This document shows, one piece after another, positions 15,075 through 23,681 of a DNA stretch of 45,248 nucleotides. The first letter of the stretch is position 1, and the number at the start of each line of letters is the position of its first letter. Origin of the DNA: Geothrix sp. (lineage in GTDB: Bacteria > Acidobacteriota > Holophagae > Holophagales > Holophagaceae); NCBI GenBank assembly GCA_025361045.1, contig JANYAZ010000126.1:1-45248 (forward strand). Reading direction: 5' to 3'. Position numbers and translations under genes: made by a program. Under the pieces are notes generated by a model. It saw only the letters and a list, made by a program, of their open reading frames with translations, had not been told where the DNA came from and did no database searches.

Positions 15075-15833
15075 TCAACCTCGCGCCATCTCCACTTTCG
15101 GATAAGCGGCACGAAAGCCGCAGGACTCATAGGACCGCTGGCTGGCAGTTCCCGGGGCCGTGGACGCGCAGGCGATATCGCATCCCCGGTCCTGGGCGAA
15201 AGCCAGTCGCGACTGGATGAGCGCCTTCTGCAGGCCGTGGCCCCGGTGGCGCGGGAGCACACCGTCGCCTGACAGCAGGGCCACACCGTCCACAATCCCG
15301 AGCATGCCACCCCCAGCCGGTTGACCCTCCATGAAGACCAGAAACCCCCAAGCCCCAGGCACCTCCAGGGATTGCTGGAAGGGAGGTTCCAGGTCCTGCC
15401 AATCGTCCTGCTCCATGAACCCGGCGCAGGTGATCCGGTTGTACAGATCCGTCTCCTCCACGCGTGCCACCCGGACCGCACCTGTGGGGCCCTCGTCCCC
15501 GAGGCCCGGCAAGGGGCGAGTCCACAGCTGCTGAAACTGGTGCAGCCGATAGCCCCGCTCCGCCAGCAGGGTCCACAGAGACGCATCGGCGCAGGGACTG
15601 AGTTCCAGCACCGCGGGGGAGCCCAGGAAGGCTTCCACGGCTATAAGGTCCACCTCACTGATGGGCTCCACCAAACCCAACGCCTGGTTGAGGGGATGTC
15701 CCTCCCCACGGAAGTGGGCGAATCCGCCCCCAACAGGAAGACTCCGACCGCCGACGGCCTGGTTGAATCGTTCGTTTTGAAGGGCCTGGGCGCGCTCGAG
15801 GCGGCGGGCCAGGGTGAGCAGATCGTATGACAT
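15075..15833 (-). CDS. GNAT-family N-acetyltransferase
   Basis: A 252-residue protein whose C-terminal half (from about residue 125) is a GNAT acetyl-CoA-binding domain: VRVARVEETDLYNRI, AGGGMLGIVDGVALLSGDGV and the pyrophosphate-binding RHRGHGLQKALIQSR, ending with SQRSYESCGFRAAYPK. The N-terminal ~120 residues (with FNQAVG and LNQALGLVEP) resemble the noncatalytic half of double-GNAT proteins. Acceptor unknown. Co-oriented with and upstream of the MFS exporter, which could hint at modification plus export of a toxic compound, an inference only. Confidence 0.85.
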   Translation of the reverse strand: MSYDLLTLARRLERAQALQNERFNQAVGGRSLPVGGGFAHFRGEGHPLNQALGLVEPISEVDLIAVEAFLGSPAVLELSPCADASLWTLLAERGYRLHQFQQLWTRPLPGLGDEGPTGAVRVARVEETDLYNRITCAGFMEQDDWQDLEPPFQQSLEVPGAWGFLVFMEGQPAGGGMLGIVDGVALLSGDGVLPRHRGHGLQKALIQSRLAFAQDRGCDIACASTAPGTASQRSYESCGFRAAYPKVEMARG

Positions 15834-16028
15834 CGAATCACTTCAGGAGAAAGGACAGGGCTGGCTGCGGGCTCGCAGCCGATCTGAACGGCGCCGAAAA
15901 ATCAGCCGAGGCGCAAAGCCTTCACGCCCATTCCAGGCGCGTCGTGGCGGAGATGTCGGGTCTGGATCAGAGGCCTACTCGGAGGAGAACAGCCTTCATC
16001 CTAATCGAATCCCCTTGGGGCAACAGCA

Positions 16029-16048
16029 CGGCCCCCTTGCGGGGGCCG
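16029..16048 (-). terminator. Hairpin just downstream of the RNase P RNA
   Basis: An 8-base perfect stem with a four-base loop (16029-16036 pairing with 16041-16048) starts within a few bases of the RNase P RNA 3' end. No T-tract follows on the minus strand, so it may be a processing or stabilising hairpin instead of a classic terminator. Confidence 0.4.
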
Positions 16049-16410
16049 CGGTGGACCGGTAAGCCGGGTTCTGTCGTGGAGCGTCATTCCTCTGGGATGG
16101 ATGTCGCCAGCCACCTCAAGCAACCTACCCGCCGGCTCGGTCGGGTCAACCCTCGCCGCTTGCGCGGTGCGCCGGCCTATTTGGTCTTGCTCCCTGGGGG
16201 GTTTGCCATGCCCGTCCTGTTACCAGTCCGGCGGTGGGCTCTTACCCCACCTTTTCACCCTTACCTGATCCGCTTTCGCGGCCATCGGCGGTTTGTTCTC
16301 TGTTGCACTGTCCGTCGGGTCACCCCGCCCTGGTGTTACCAGGCCCAGCACCCTGCGGAGCCCGGACTTTCCTCTGTCCTTGCGAACAGCGACGCCCTGG
16401 TCCACGAGGG
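16045..16410 (-). ncRNA. rnpB: RNase P RNA, bacterial type A
   Basis: The catalytic RNA of ribonuclease P, which trims tRNA 5' leaders. Hallmarks read on the minus strand are GAGGAAAGTCCGGGCT near the 5' end, ACAGTGCAACAGAGA, the stretch AAGGGTGAAAAGGTGGGGTA and the closing ACAGAACCCGGCTTA. The 5' and 3' ends pair as helix P1: GTGGACC at 16405-16399 with GGTCCAC at 16057-16051. The internal CGCGAAAGCG tetraloop hairpin and the P15-type loop GGACGGGCATGG are also present. Exact ends are estimated from P1. The 217 bases between this gene and the GNAT start, and the 63 bases up to the TonB stop, hold no other recognised feature. Confidence 0.95.
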
Positions 16411-16473
16411 CAAGCCTAGCACGGGGTCAGCCGGACCACCCCACGGGGGATCTTCGTGCCGGAACGAATGATC

Positions 16474-17235
16474 TCACCTCAAGGTGAACTTGAGGGTGAG
16501 GCGGAAGGCCGCGGACACGGGTAGGCCGTTCATGCGTGCGGGTTCGAAGCGCCACTGGCGCGCCGCCTGCTTCGCCGCCTCATGGAAGACGGAATGCCCC
16601 TCGAGCACCTGGACCTGGATCGGTCGTCCCTGCTCGTCCACGGTCATCAGGAGCACCACCGGTCCCTGGATGCGGGCCCTGCGGGCGAAGTCGGGATAGA
16701 CCGGATCCACCTGGCGCAGCACGGCCAGGCCCACCGAAGTGAAGTCATGGATCGCCGGTCCGACGCCGGAGCCCAGGACTGGCGTCCCCTGCGGGGCGGG
16801 GCCGGATGCGCCCGTTCCGGTTCCAGACCCCGCGGGAGGATCCATCTGATGGTTCTCGGTTGGCAGGCCAGCCGGAGCCTCCGTGGGAGGCGCCTCGCTG
16901 GCGGGTGTCGGATGAGTCGCCGACAGGGACTCGTTCCCACCAGCCATGCCCCGGGTAGTCACAGGTTGCGGCAGCGTCACGCGGTAACTGGGCGCTTCGT
17001 AGACAATGGTCGGCCCCGGAGGGGGAGGCTGGGGGTGGATCAAGATCGGGGGCGACGCGAGGCTGGAGAGAGCCACCGTGGCGGCGACAAGGGAGAGATA
17101 AATCAGGCCGGAGAAAGTGGCGGCGCGCACATGGTCTGAGGCTGGCGCTGAGGCTGCGACAGCACATGGCTGCAGGGTGGGAGGCAGGTCCAGGAAGGCA
17201 GGCCTCTGGCCGCGTTCAAACGCAAAATGAAACAT
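16474..17235 (-). CDS. TonB-family energy-transducing protein
   Basis: A 253-residue inner-membrane protein with a cytoplasmic start of about 40 residues, one membrane anchor (GLIYLSLVAATVALSSL), a long Pro/Gly/Ser-rich periplasmic linker and a C-terminal TonB domain: VDPVYPDFARRARIQGPV, then VQVLEGHSVFHEAAKQA and QWRFEPARMNG. It would couple the proton gradient to an outer-membrane receptor. ATG at 17235 is chosen for its CAGGAG site; an earlier in-frame start adds 11 residues. No ExbB/ExbD or receptor is adjacent. The long cytoplasmic N-terminus before the anchor is typical of many TonB paralogues outside the Proteobacteria. Confidence 0.88.
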   Translation of the reverse strand: MFHFAFERGQRPAFLDLPPTLQPCAVAASAPASDHVRAATFSGLIYLSLVAATVALSSLASPPILIHPQPPPPGPTIVYEAPSYRVTLPQPVTTRGMAGGNESLSATHPTPASEAPPTEAPAGLPTENHQMDPPAGSGTGTGASGPAPQGTPVLGSGVGPAIHDFTSVGLAVLRQVDPVYPDFARRARIQGPVVLLMTVDEQGRPIQVQVLEGHSVFHEAAKQAARQWRFEPARMNGLPVSAAFRLTLKFTLR

Positions 17236-17417
17236 GGGATCTCCTGATGGGTGGCGTCTGAGGCTCACGCAGATCCCAACACCATTGCAAGGTGGCGCTG
17301 GCTGGTGGCGGTCCCGGGCCCTGGATCACGCACCATCTGGGGAGGTCCAAAGATCGCTTGAAACAGGTATCGGCGAGACGACGCGACTGTCAACCCTGGT
17401 TGAACGAATCAACTCCA

Positions 17418-17438
17418 GAGATATGTCATAGATATCTC
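17418..17438. promoter_or_regulatory. Dyad GAGATAT-N7-ATATCTC upstream of the TonB-type gene
   Basis: A perfect 7-base inverted repeat with a 7-base spacer lies at the 3' end of the chemoreceptor-like gene and about 180 bases before the tonB-type start on the same strand. The AT-rich arms stand out in a GC-rich background. It could be an operator; it lacks a T-run for a terminator. Confidence 0.3.
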
Positions 17439-20022
17439 ACGAGATGGGGAACGGCATCAGCCAACCCTCTCGCTGGAGATCCTCCAGGAGGGTCCAGGCA
17501 GCATGGTAGGGATCTCCTGTGGATCCGCCCAGAACCTCTTCCCGCAGGCGAATCTGGTAGGGAACAAGATCCGGGTGGAAGGCTCCGGCAAGGTCGGCAT
17601 GAGGTTCAAACAACCGAAGCAGCAGTGCCTCTGGGTGCGAATGGCCGATGCGAACGGTGCAAAGCGTTGCGCCACCGGACCCCTCTCGGGCACCCGCCAG
17701 GAGCAGGCGGTCTTTGATCGGCTGCATGGCGGTGGAGTCGGCTCCCAGGCCCAGGCATCGAACAGACAGCGCATCAGAGAGTTCTTCCACAACACCCGTG
17801 TCCCCCAGCAAGGGGCAAGGCGGTCGATGCCCCTTGTAGGGAAGCCAAGGCAGGAACGATTCATGACGGGGGTCATCACGCACCCAGGCGTGGGCCAGTC
17901 TCATGCAGAGGTGCTGCAGACCTCCCCCCTGACCAGGTCCGATCCAGAGCAATCCCTCTATGGGGGAAGGAGTCTGGCTGTCCTCGCGGAAAGGGTGCTC
18001 CCCCAGCTCGGGTTCGATGGGAAGTTCCAACTTCAGTCCAGCCAGGAATCCCGGCAATCCGGGATAGGGATGGGGCAGCCCGATCTGGGCGCCTTCCGAA
18101 GTGATGCGGATATCCAATCCCGGGAAACAGGCGGTGAGGGGGCTCTCCTTGAGCAGGGCCAGGAGCCCGAGTCGATGGCTTTCGGTTCTCAACGAACCCA
18201 GCAGATGGAGATCCCAGGCCTGACCGGTTGCATCACACCCCCAGGATCCCAGCGCCGAGGCCTCGGGACGTTGGAGTGCATCCTGCCCAAGCAGCTGGAG
18301 CCGGAGGCCACCTTCCGGGTCGCGGCGGCCGAGGGGGGGGGGAGCGGCCGCATGGCCCTGCAAGAGCCTGAAGCCCCGGTCAGCACGGGCCCAGGCGAGC
18401 CCATTCCAGGTCGCGTCTGCACTTGGTGGTGGTTCCATCAGCTGAAGAAGGCCTTCAGCTGTGACTTGCCGGTAGGCCTCCGTCCGCCGAAATTCCTGGT
18501 GTCGGGCCAGGATGTCCCAGATCTCGTCGATGTTCTGCTGACTGATGTGGGCCAGGTCTTTCCCCACTTCTGTCAGTCTCATCGCCATCCTTGCGAGGCG
18601 CTCCCGCTCAGGGGCAATCTTCGCTTCCACGCTCCACTGCCGAACATGCGCGGCTTCCATGGCCATGGCCCGGGCACCCACCTCATGGAGGGATAGTTCG
18701 GCTCGCTCGGAGGATTGACGAACCTGGTCCACCAGACCCAGGTGGGTCTCCAGGGCGCGTTCCAGGTCATGTCCCTGGTGATCCATGGTCCCAACCGTCC
18801 TCAGCAACTCATGGACGTCGGAAACAAGCCTCTGGGTCACCTCCTGGAGATCCCACAGGTTGGCGGTCTCCCGCTCCAGGCCTTGCTGATACGCGTCGAG
18901 GGTCCGCTCCATCCCAGAAGCACCTTCTGCCGTCTGATCTGCGAGGAAGCGCAAGCGTCCGCCGATGGCCGCCATTCCGGCACTGCCACCCTCTTGCTGG
19001 GCAAGGATTGCGGCGTTCACGGCCAGCAACCCGGTCTGTTGGGCCACGTGATCCAGTTCCTTCAGGGTCCCCTGGGCTCCTCCGAAGGATCGAATGCGCA
19101 ACTGGGCCTCTTCGCGGAAGGTTTCGATTCGGCGGGCCAGGGCTTCGGTCTGGTCCCTCACCCCATCGGCGCACTGACGCACCCGGCGCAAACCTTCCGT
19201 GCGGGCCTGGGTCTCGTCCACCAGGCGGGGCGTATGTGCGACCAGTCCCTTCACGGACAGGGAAAGCCGTGCACCCTGTCGGAGTCCGGCATCCGCCAGC
19301 CGCCTCAGGGCATCCTCCTCTCGAAGCAGCTTGGGGAAGGTATCTTGAAGCTCCTCTATCAGATCCTCGAAGCGGTCCAGTCCCTCGCGAAGCTGCTCTA
19401 CCGTGCTTCGAAAAGCCTGACTCTGCAGCCGGGACTGATCCGCCCTCAGGCGATGGTTCAGTTCGATCTGATCCAACCGGAGGGTGTCTTCAATGGCTGA
19501 CTTGAGTTCTCGGCCCAAGTTTTCAAGCCGGGCGGTCCCTCGAAGTCGGATCGCCACTTCTGCAGCATGGAGATCCTGGATCGAGCCCAGCAGCGCATCC
19601 AGGTCGCTCCAGTCGCGAGCCAGGGCCTTTCGCAGGTCCGCCAATTCTGAATGGCCACTCTGGACATCCTCCAAAACCACGTTTAAAGCCACAGCCACCC
19701 GGTTGTCCTGCTCACGGAGTCCATCCGGCACCCGCATGGGCTTCCGCTCACCGTTAATGGTCCGCTGTACCCAGTCCATGAGGGAACCGTCACTGGACAA
19801 CCCCCTTTGCCAATCCCACCAGCGGAGGCCCGCTCGCAGGATCCACGCAGTGCCCACCATCAGGAGGGCCCCCTCAATCGGTCTGAGCGCCGAGGCATGG
19901 CTGAACAGCAGGTAGGCCACTGCACCAAGAAAGGGCAGTACCAACAGGTCCATCGGGATCTTTGACCCCGACGCCCAGTTCCAAAAGGACCTGACCGGTC
20001 CCATGCCTTTTTCCTCAGCCAT
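17437..20022 (-). CDS. Membrane-anchored chemoreceptor-like coiled-coil protein with an unrecognised C-terminal region
   Basis: An 861-residue protein. Two membrane segments lie near residues 24-42 and 50-66, with almost no periplasmic loop. Residues 110-510 are a long helical coiled coil; its middle (326-372) resembles the signalling tip of methyl-accepting chemotaxis proteins: QQTGLLAVNAAILAQQEGG followed by GGRLRFLADQT. Compared with a standard tip, the conserved E-A-A-R-A-G-E segment is replaced by L-A-Q-Q-E-G-G, so binding of CheA/CheW is doubtful. Residues about 520-861 form a compact non-coil region rich in Leu, Gly and Trp that I do not recognise. ATG at 20022 has a weak ribosome site; an internal ATG at 20004 is preceded by GAGGA and is an alternative. 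Lies between tonB-type gene and recO; no che genes nearby. Confidence 0.85.
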   Translation of the reverse strand: MAEEKGMGPVRSFWNWASGSKIPMDLLVLPFLGAVAYLLFSHASALRPIEGALLMVGTAWILRAGLRWWDWQRGLSSDGSLMDWVQRTINGERKPMRVPDGLREQDNRVAVALNVVLEDVQSGHSELADLRKALARDWSDLDALLGSIQDLHAAEVAIRLRGTARLENLGRELKSAIEDTLRLDQIELNHRLRADQSRLQSQAFRSTVEQLREGLDRFEDLIEELQDTFPKLLREEDALRRLADAGLRQGARLSLSVKGLVAHTPRLVDETQARTEGLRRVRQCADGVRDQTEALARRIETFREEAQLRIRSFGGAQGTLKELDHVAQQTGLLAVNAAILAQQEGGSAGMAAIGGRLRFLADQTAEGASGMERTLDAYQQGLERETANLWDLQEVTQRLVSDVHELLRTVGTMDHQGHDLERALETHLGLVDQVRQSSERAELSLHEVGARAMAMEAAHVRQWSVEAKIAPERERLARMAMRLTEVGKDLAHISQQNIDEIWDILARHQEFRRTEAYRQVTAEGLLQLMEPPPSADATWNGLAWARADRGFRLLQGHAAAPPPLGRRDPEGGLRLQLLGQDALQRPEASALGSWGCDATGQAWDLHLLGSLRTESHRLGLLALLKESPLTACFPGLDIRITSEGAQIGLPHPYPGLPGFLAGLKLELPIEPELGEHPFREDSQTPSPIEGLLWIGPGQGGGLQHLCMRLAHAWVRDDPRHESFLPWLPYKGHRPPCPLLGDTGVVEELSDALSVRCLGLGADSTAMQPIKDRLLLAGAREGSGGATLCTVRIGHSHPEALLLRLFEPHADLAGAFHPDLVPYQIRLREEVLGGSTGDPYHAAWTLLEDLQREGWLMPFPIS

Positions 20023-20079
20023 GAGGTCCCATCGGTCGGTCCAGGCGGGGAGGCAAGAAATAGATTCCCCTTCAGGATC

Positions 20080-20865
20080 TCAAACGGTCCGCCAGAGCAC
20101 CTCGTAGCTTCTCAGTCCGCCGCCCAACTCATGGAGCAGCCTGGCTCGGAGGATCGCCGAGACGGCTGTCTGAGCCGCATCCGTGGGGTCCACCCTGGGG
20201 GCCACCTCCGCCCCACCCGTCCGGAGGCGCCGCAGGTGCTCGCGGGTCCCCGGGGGTAGAGCCTCCAGTGGGTCCACCGGGGTGCAGGAGGCGCAACACC
20301 ACCCGACCTCTGGGCTGAGCAGGACAATGGCCGCAGAGTCGTTCCCGCACTGACCACAGACTCGGGGATGCGGCAACAACCCCATGCAGTGGAGCAGCCA
20401 ATGTTCCGCGTAGGCCAGAATCCCGAGGGCATTGTCGGGATCAGCTTTCAAGGCCCGTCCGCAGGCGCTGAGCAGGCGGTAGAGACGGTCGTCTTCGATG
20501 CTCTCCCGGGCCACGCGATCAAAGAGGTCTGCCAGACAGGCCATCACCAGGCTGGATTCCAAGTGGCCCAGGGTGAGCGGGCTGAAGCTCAGCTCACAGC
20601 GGGTGACGCGCTTGAGTTCGGCCTGCTCTTTACCAAAAAAACTCACCCGAACCATGCTCAGGGGTTCGAAGGCCGCAACCCACTTGGCGGTGGGTTTTTT
20701 GACGCCCTTGGCCACACCCGTCAAACGCTCCCCAAGCTCTGACAGGAACGACACCACGGCCCCACCCTCGGCATAGGGCACGGCTTTCAAGACGATGGCC
20801 GAGTGGGTCCGGATCACCCTTTCAGTCTGCCCGGATTCAACCCGACCGCCTGGACCGGGTCTCAT
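20080..20865 (-). CDS. recO: DNA repair protein RecO
   Basis: Recombination mediator that helps load RecA onto SSB-coated DNA with RecR. The N-terminal OB fold reads THSAIVLKAVPYAEGGAVVS and GVAKGVKKPTAK; the helical C-terminal domain holds a zinc-finger pair CGQCG and CCASC. ATG at 20865 gives 261 residues; a GTG at 20817 would give 245 and begin right at the conserved region, so the true start is uncertain. Neither has a strong ribosome site. An open frame extends upstream to 21462 but has no family resemblance and overlaps the divergent Spy-like gene. Downstream, the chemoreceptor-like gene follows after 57 bases. Confidence 0.88.
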   Translation of the reverse strand: MRPGPGGRVESGQTERVIRTHSAIVLKAVPYAEGGAVVSFLSELGERLTGVAKGVKKPTAKWVAAFEPLSMVRVSFFGKEQAELKRVTRCELSFSPLTLGHLESSLVMACLADLFDRVARESIEDDRLYRLLSACGRALKADPDNALGILAYAEHWLLHCMGLLPHPRVCGQCGNDSAAIVLLSPEVGWCCASCTPVDPLEALPPGTREHLRRLRTGGAEVAPRVDPTDAAQTAVSAILRARLLHELGGGLRSYEVLWRTV

Positions 20866-20903
20866 CTTAGTGAACCCATTGAACGGTCCTTTGAGGAGGC
20901 TCC

Positions 20904-21350
20904 ATGAAATCCCTGCTCTGGCCCACCCTGATCCTGGCCCTGACGGCCCTTCCACTGGCGGCCCAGGCCAAGGGCCCGGGTCCTCGAACCGAGCGGATTT
21001 CCCGTGCCCTTGACCTGACGCCAGCTCAACAGACGAACATCCAGTCCATCCGCGAAAAACACCGATCGGACCTTCTCCAAAGGCGCGACGCGACCCACCA
21101 GGCCCAATCAGCCCTCCAGGCGGCCCTGCGGGAAGCAGCCACGCCCGAGGCTCAACTCCGTGCCCTGTATGACAAGGCCGCTGCGGCCAGGTTCGAGATG
21201 ATGCTGGCCCGGCGTGCCGTCCGGCTAGAGGTGCAGGCGGTTCTGACCCCGGAACAAAGGATGAAGGCAGCCGAGCTGCGGGACAGGGCGCAGGCGAGGA
21301 TGCGCGACCGCATGCACCACCTCCGACTTGCCGCGGGGATGGCCGGTTGA
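20904..21350 (+). CDS. Spy/CpxP-like periplasmic protein (LTxxQ motifs)
   Basis: A 148-residue exported, all-helical protein. A signal peptide (KSLLWPTLILALTALPLAAQA, cleavage after AQA near residue 22) precedes helices carrying the family motifs LDLTPAQQTNIQSI and VLTPEQRMKAAEL, the LTxxQ signature of Spy, CpxP and related metal-resistance chaperones. Arg-rich helices fit ATP-independent chaperone binding to unfolded envelope proteins. The ribosome site GAGGAGG is excellent. It is divergent from recO and 28 bases ahead of the transglutaminase-like gene, probably one transcript with it. Confidence 0.85.
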   Translation: MKSLLWPTLILALTALPLAAQAKGPGPRTERISRALDLTPAQQTNIQSIREKHRSDLLQRRDATHQAQSALQAALREAATPEAQLRALYDKAAAARFEMMLARRAVRLEVQAVLTPEQRMKAAELRDRAQARMRDRMHHLRLAAGMAG

Positions 21351-21378
21351 CGCCCCGCCGCGCCGATAGACTGGGGGG

Positions 21379-23136
21379 ATGCATCCATCCCCCCTTTTTC
21401 TGCTGGTTCTCTCGGGACTGACCCTGCTCGGCCAGGAAGGTCCGATCCGGACCTTCCGCCAATGGCTGGGAGGCCAGGAAGTCGGAGGGGCCACCCGGGA
21501 GATCCGGCAGGATGGCGTTGCGAGAGAAGTCCGCACCCGCCAGTGGATTCTCCTTTCACGCATGGGACAGGAGATCCGGCAGGAAGTGAACCAGACCTGC
21601 CGGAAGGGGCCGGAGGGTCAGCTGACCTTCACCTGGCGCATCCAACTTTCAACCGAGCCCTTCGAAGGGCGGGCCGAATGGTCACCTCCCACCCCAGGCA
21701 TTCTGTCCCTCCAGCCCGCCAACGGTCCGGCCGTCCAGAAAGAAGTGCCCCCGGGGACCATCCTCTGGCCTGAGGAATTGGAGGCCCGCCTGCTGGAGGC
21801 CGCCCGACTGGTCCGCCCCATCCAAGCCACCACCTTTTCCTTTCCGGTCCAGCAGTGGAATACCCTCCAGCTTGAGCCCCAGGGGCCGTCCCCTCTGCCC
21901 GGCTTCCCGGATGCCGTCCGTTTCACCGGGAAGGAAAGCGAAGGTCTGGTCACCCTGGCCGTGGAGGTCTGGATCTCCCCCACGGCCGGGGAGCTGTGTC
22001 ACCGCACCGAGTTGGGAGGCATGGAAGTGCTCACCCAGCGAGCCGAGCTGCCCCCGCCTCCCGCCGCCAAGGCGTCCCCGGGTGGTTTCTTCGAGCAGAC
22101 CCTCCAGAAACTCCCGCACCACCCCTTCCAACCCTGGATTCCGGAGTGGGTGCTGCAGGCCGAAGGACCGCTGCCCGACTTGCCGGAGGACGGACAGCAG
22201 ACCAGGCTGGGCAGGGGACGGTGGCGTTTGCGTCGGGCGGCTCCGCCCACCCCAGACGAGGCCACCCAACCCATCGTCCAGGGCCCTCCAAGCCCCGAGG
22301 AAGCGCGGTACCTGGCTCCCAGCCAGCTGGTACCGTTCTGGGACCCAGCTTTTGACGGACTGATCCGTCGCATGGCCCTTCCTGCTGGCTTGTCCCGTTG
22401 GGACCTCGCGCGACGCGTGAACACGTTCGTGTTCGAGTGGATCACGGACAAAGACTTCTCGGTTGGGTTCGCTTCCGCCCTGGAGGTATGTCACCAACCG
22501 CGGGGTGATTGCACCGAACATGGCGTGCTGGCCGTGGCCCTGCTGCGACGCCTCGGCGTACCGGCCCGCGGCGTCACGGGCTGGGTGGGCCTTGGTGAAC
22601 TCCTGGGCCTCCATTTCTGGGTGGAAGTGCACCTGAAGAACCGCTGGGTACCCATCGATCCCACCTTCGATCAGGTGCCTGCCTCGGCCCTTCGCATCCG
22701 GCTGGGCGATACGGATCTGGCCGACCTTGGGGGCGTCGGTTGGGAGACAGCAGCCACGGCACTCTCAGGCGTGCGCTGGATTCCCGAAAAGGGCGTGGCT
22801 TTCGCCATTCAGGGCGACATGGTTTCCAGTGGCACGGGGCTCACACTTCGATTTTCGAAGGGACGCTGGACCCTTGAGGGTGGTGCGCTCCAGCTCCGCA
22901 CCAGATCGGGCGGTCCATGGCGGCTTCAAGCGGTGGTCCGCCCCGGCGAAGCCCAACTGAAAGGCACCACCCGCATGGCCGGGAGCCGAACCCTCAGATC
23001 GGGATGGTGGAGCCGGGAACTGCGCCAGCTCTGGATGGATCTCGGCGCAGGCCGGTGGCTCCAGGTGGAGGGGGTGTCAGAGGCTGAAGCCTACGAGCTT
23101 CTGGATCAGTTGACGGCGCCAGCCAGTTCCTCCTGA
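21379..23136 (+). CDS. Exported transglutaminase-like protein
   Basis: A 585-residue protein with a signal peptide (cleavage near residue 18, after LTLLGQ region) and a transglutaminase-like core at residues 330-440. The catalytic triad is visible: Cys378 in RGDCTEHGVL, His412 in LGLHFWVEVHL and Asp427 in PIDPTFDQV. The 300 residues before the core are a beta-rich region with Pro-rich linkers; about 150 residues follow it. Bacterial transglutaminase-like proteins of this type act as peptidases or amidases in the envelope, but the substrate is unknown. The 3' end overlaps the convergent marR-type gene by 31 bases. Confidence 0.85.
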   Translation: MHPSPLFLLVLSGLTLLGQEGPIRTFRQWLGGQEVGGATREIRQDGVAREVRTRQWILLSRMGQEIRQEVNQTCRKGPEGQLTFTWRIQLSTEPFEGRAEWSPPTPGILSLQPANGPAVQKEVPPGTILWPEELEARLLEAARLVRPIQATTFSFPVQQWNTLQLEPQGPSPLPGFPDAVRFTGKESEGLVTLAVEVWISPTAGELCHRTELGGMEVLTQRAELPPPPAAKASPGGFFEQTLQKLPHHPFQPWIPEWVLQAEGPLPDLPEDGQQTRLGRGRWRLRRAAPPTPDEATQPIVQGPPSPEEARYLAPSQLVPFWDPAFDGLIRRMALPAGLSRWDLARRVNTFVFEWITDKDFSVGFASALEVCHQPRGDCTEHGVLAVALLRRLGVPARGVTGWVGLGELLGLHFWVEVHLKNRWVPIDPTFDQVPASALRIRLGDTDLADLGGVGWETAATALSGVRWIPEKGVAFAIQGDMVSSGTGLTLRFSKGRWTLEGGALQLRTRSGGPWRLQAVVRPGEAQLKGTTRMAGSRTLRSGWWSRELRQLWMDLGAGRWLQVEGVSEAEAYELLDQLTAPASSS

Positions 23137-23609
23137 AGCCCCTCCTGCTGGACGCAATGGTCGCGAAGGCGCTCAAGCCGGTTTGCCATGGTCAGGCACT
23201 CCTCTTCATCGCAGCAGCTGGTGAGCCGCGTCGCCATCAGTTGCACGGGCTCATCGAGCCGTTCCATCAAACGGCGTCCCTTGGGCGTAATGACCACTCG
23301 GCTCACGCGGCGATCCTTGGGATCCGCCACCCGCTTCAACAGGCCCTGCAGTTCCAGACGATCGACCAGCCGGGTGACGTTGGCAAAGCGATAGATCATG
23401 CGGTGTTCGATCTCGTAGATCGGGTGTCCTTTGGTGGGACCGCCACGAACGATGCGAAGCACGTTGTACTGCTGGATCGTCAGTCCGTGGGCCTCGAACA
23501 GCCGCTCCTGCACACGGACGACCGCTTCCCGCGTCAGCATGAGCTGGAGCATGAGCTGCACGCCCGGAGCGGGGAGCTTGGACATCTGGAGTTCTTCCTG
23601 TAGGGACAT
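23106..23609 (-). CDS. MarR-family transcriptional regulator
   Basis: A 167-residue winged-helix dimer. The DNA-binding part reads GLTIQQYNVLRIVRG, then YEIEHRMIYRFANVTRLVDRLELQGLLKR with the wing DPKDRRVSRVVITPKGRRL. The start at 23609 (MSLQEELQ) is preferred over one 27 bases upstream because GAGGTGCCC precedes it. It is divergent from the ABC-F gene with about 70 bases between; MarR proteins often control the divergent neighbour, which would make the ABC-F gene a candidate target. The C-terminal helices contain a CC-D-EEC cluster (SCCDEEEC), three cysteines that might sense oxidants or metal; this is speculation. Confidence 0.9.
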   Translation of the reverse strand: MSLQEELQMSKLPAPGVQLMLQLMLTREAVVRVQERLFEAHGLTIQQYNVLRIVRGGPTKGHPIYEIEHRMIYRFANVTRLVDRLELQGLLKRVADPKDRRVSRVVITPKGRRLMERLDEPVQLMATRLTSCCDEEECLTMANRLERLRDHCVQQEGLQEELAGAVN

Positions 23610-23681
23610 GGGCACCTCAAATGACTTTGGGGGCAAGGATCAACCCATCCGTGGGATTCTGGAAGGTCCGAGGAGCCATTC

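Noticed and set aside
15827-16471. Plus-strand open frame across the RNase P RNA gene
   Set aside because: The sequence is explained by conserved RNase P RNA on the other strand; no ribosome site or domain.
20866-21462. N-terminal extension of RecO of about 200 residues
   Set aside because: No similarity to RecO, very rich in Pro/Gly/Arg, and it covers the Spy-like gene on the opposite strand.
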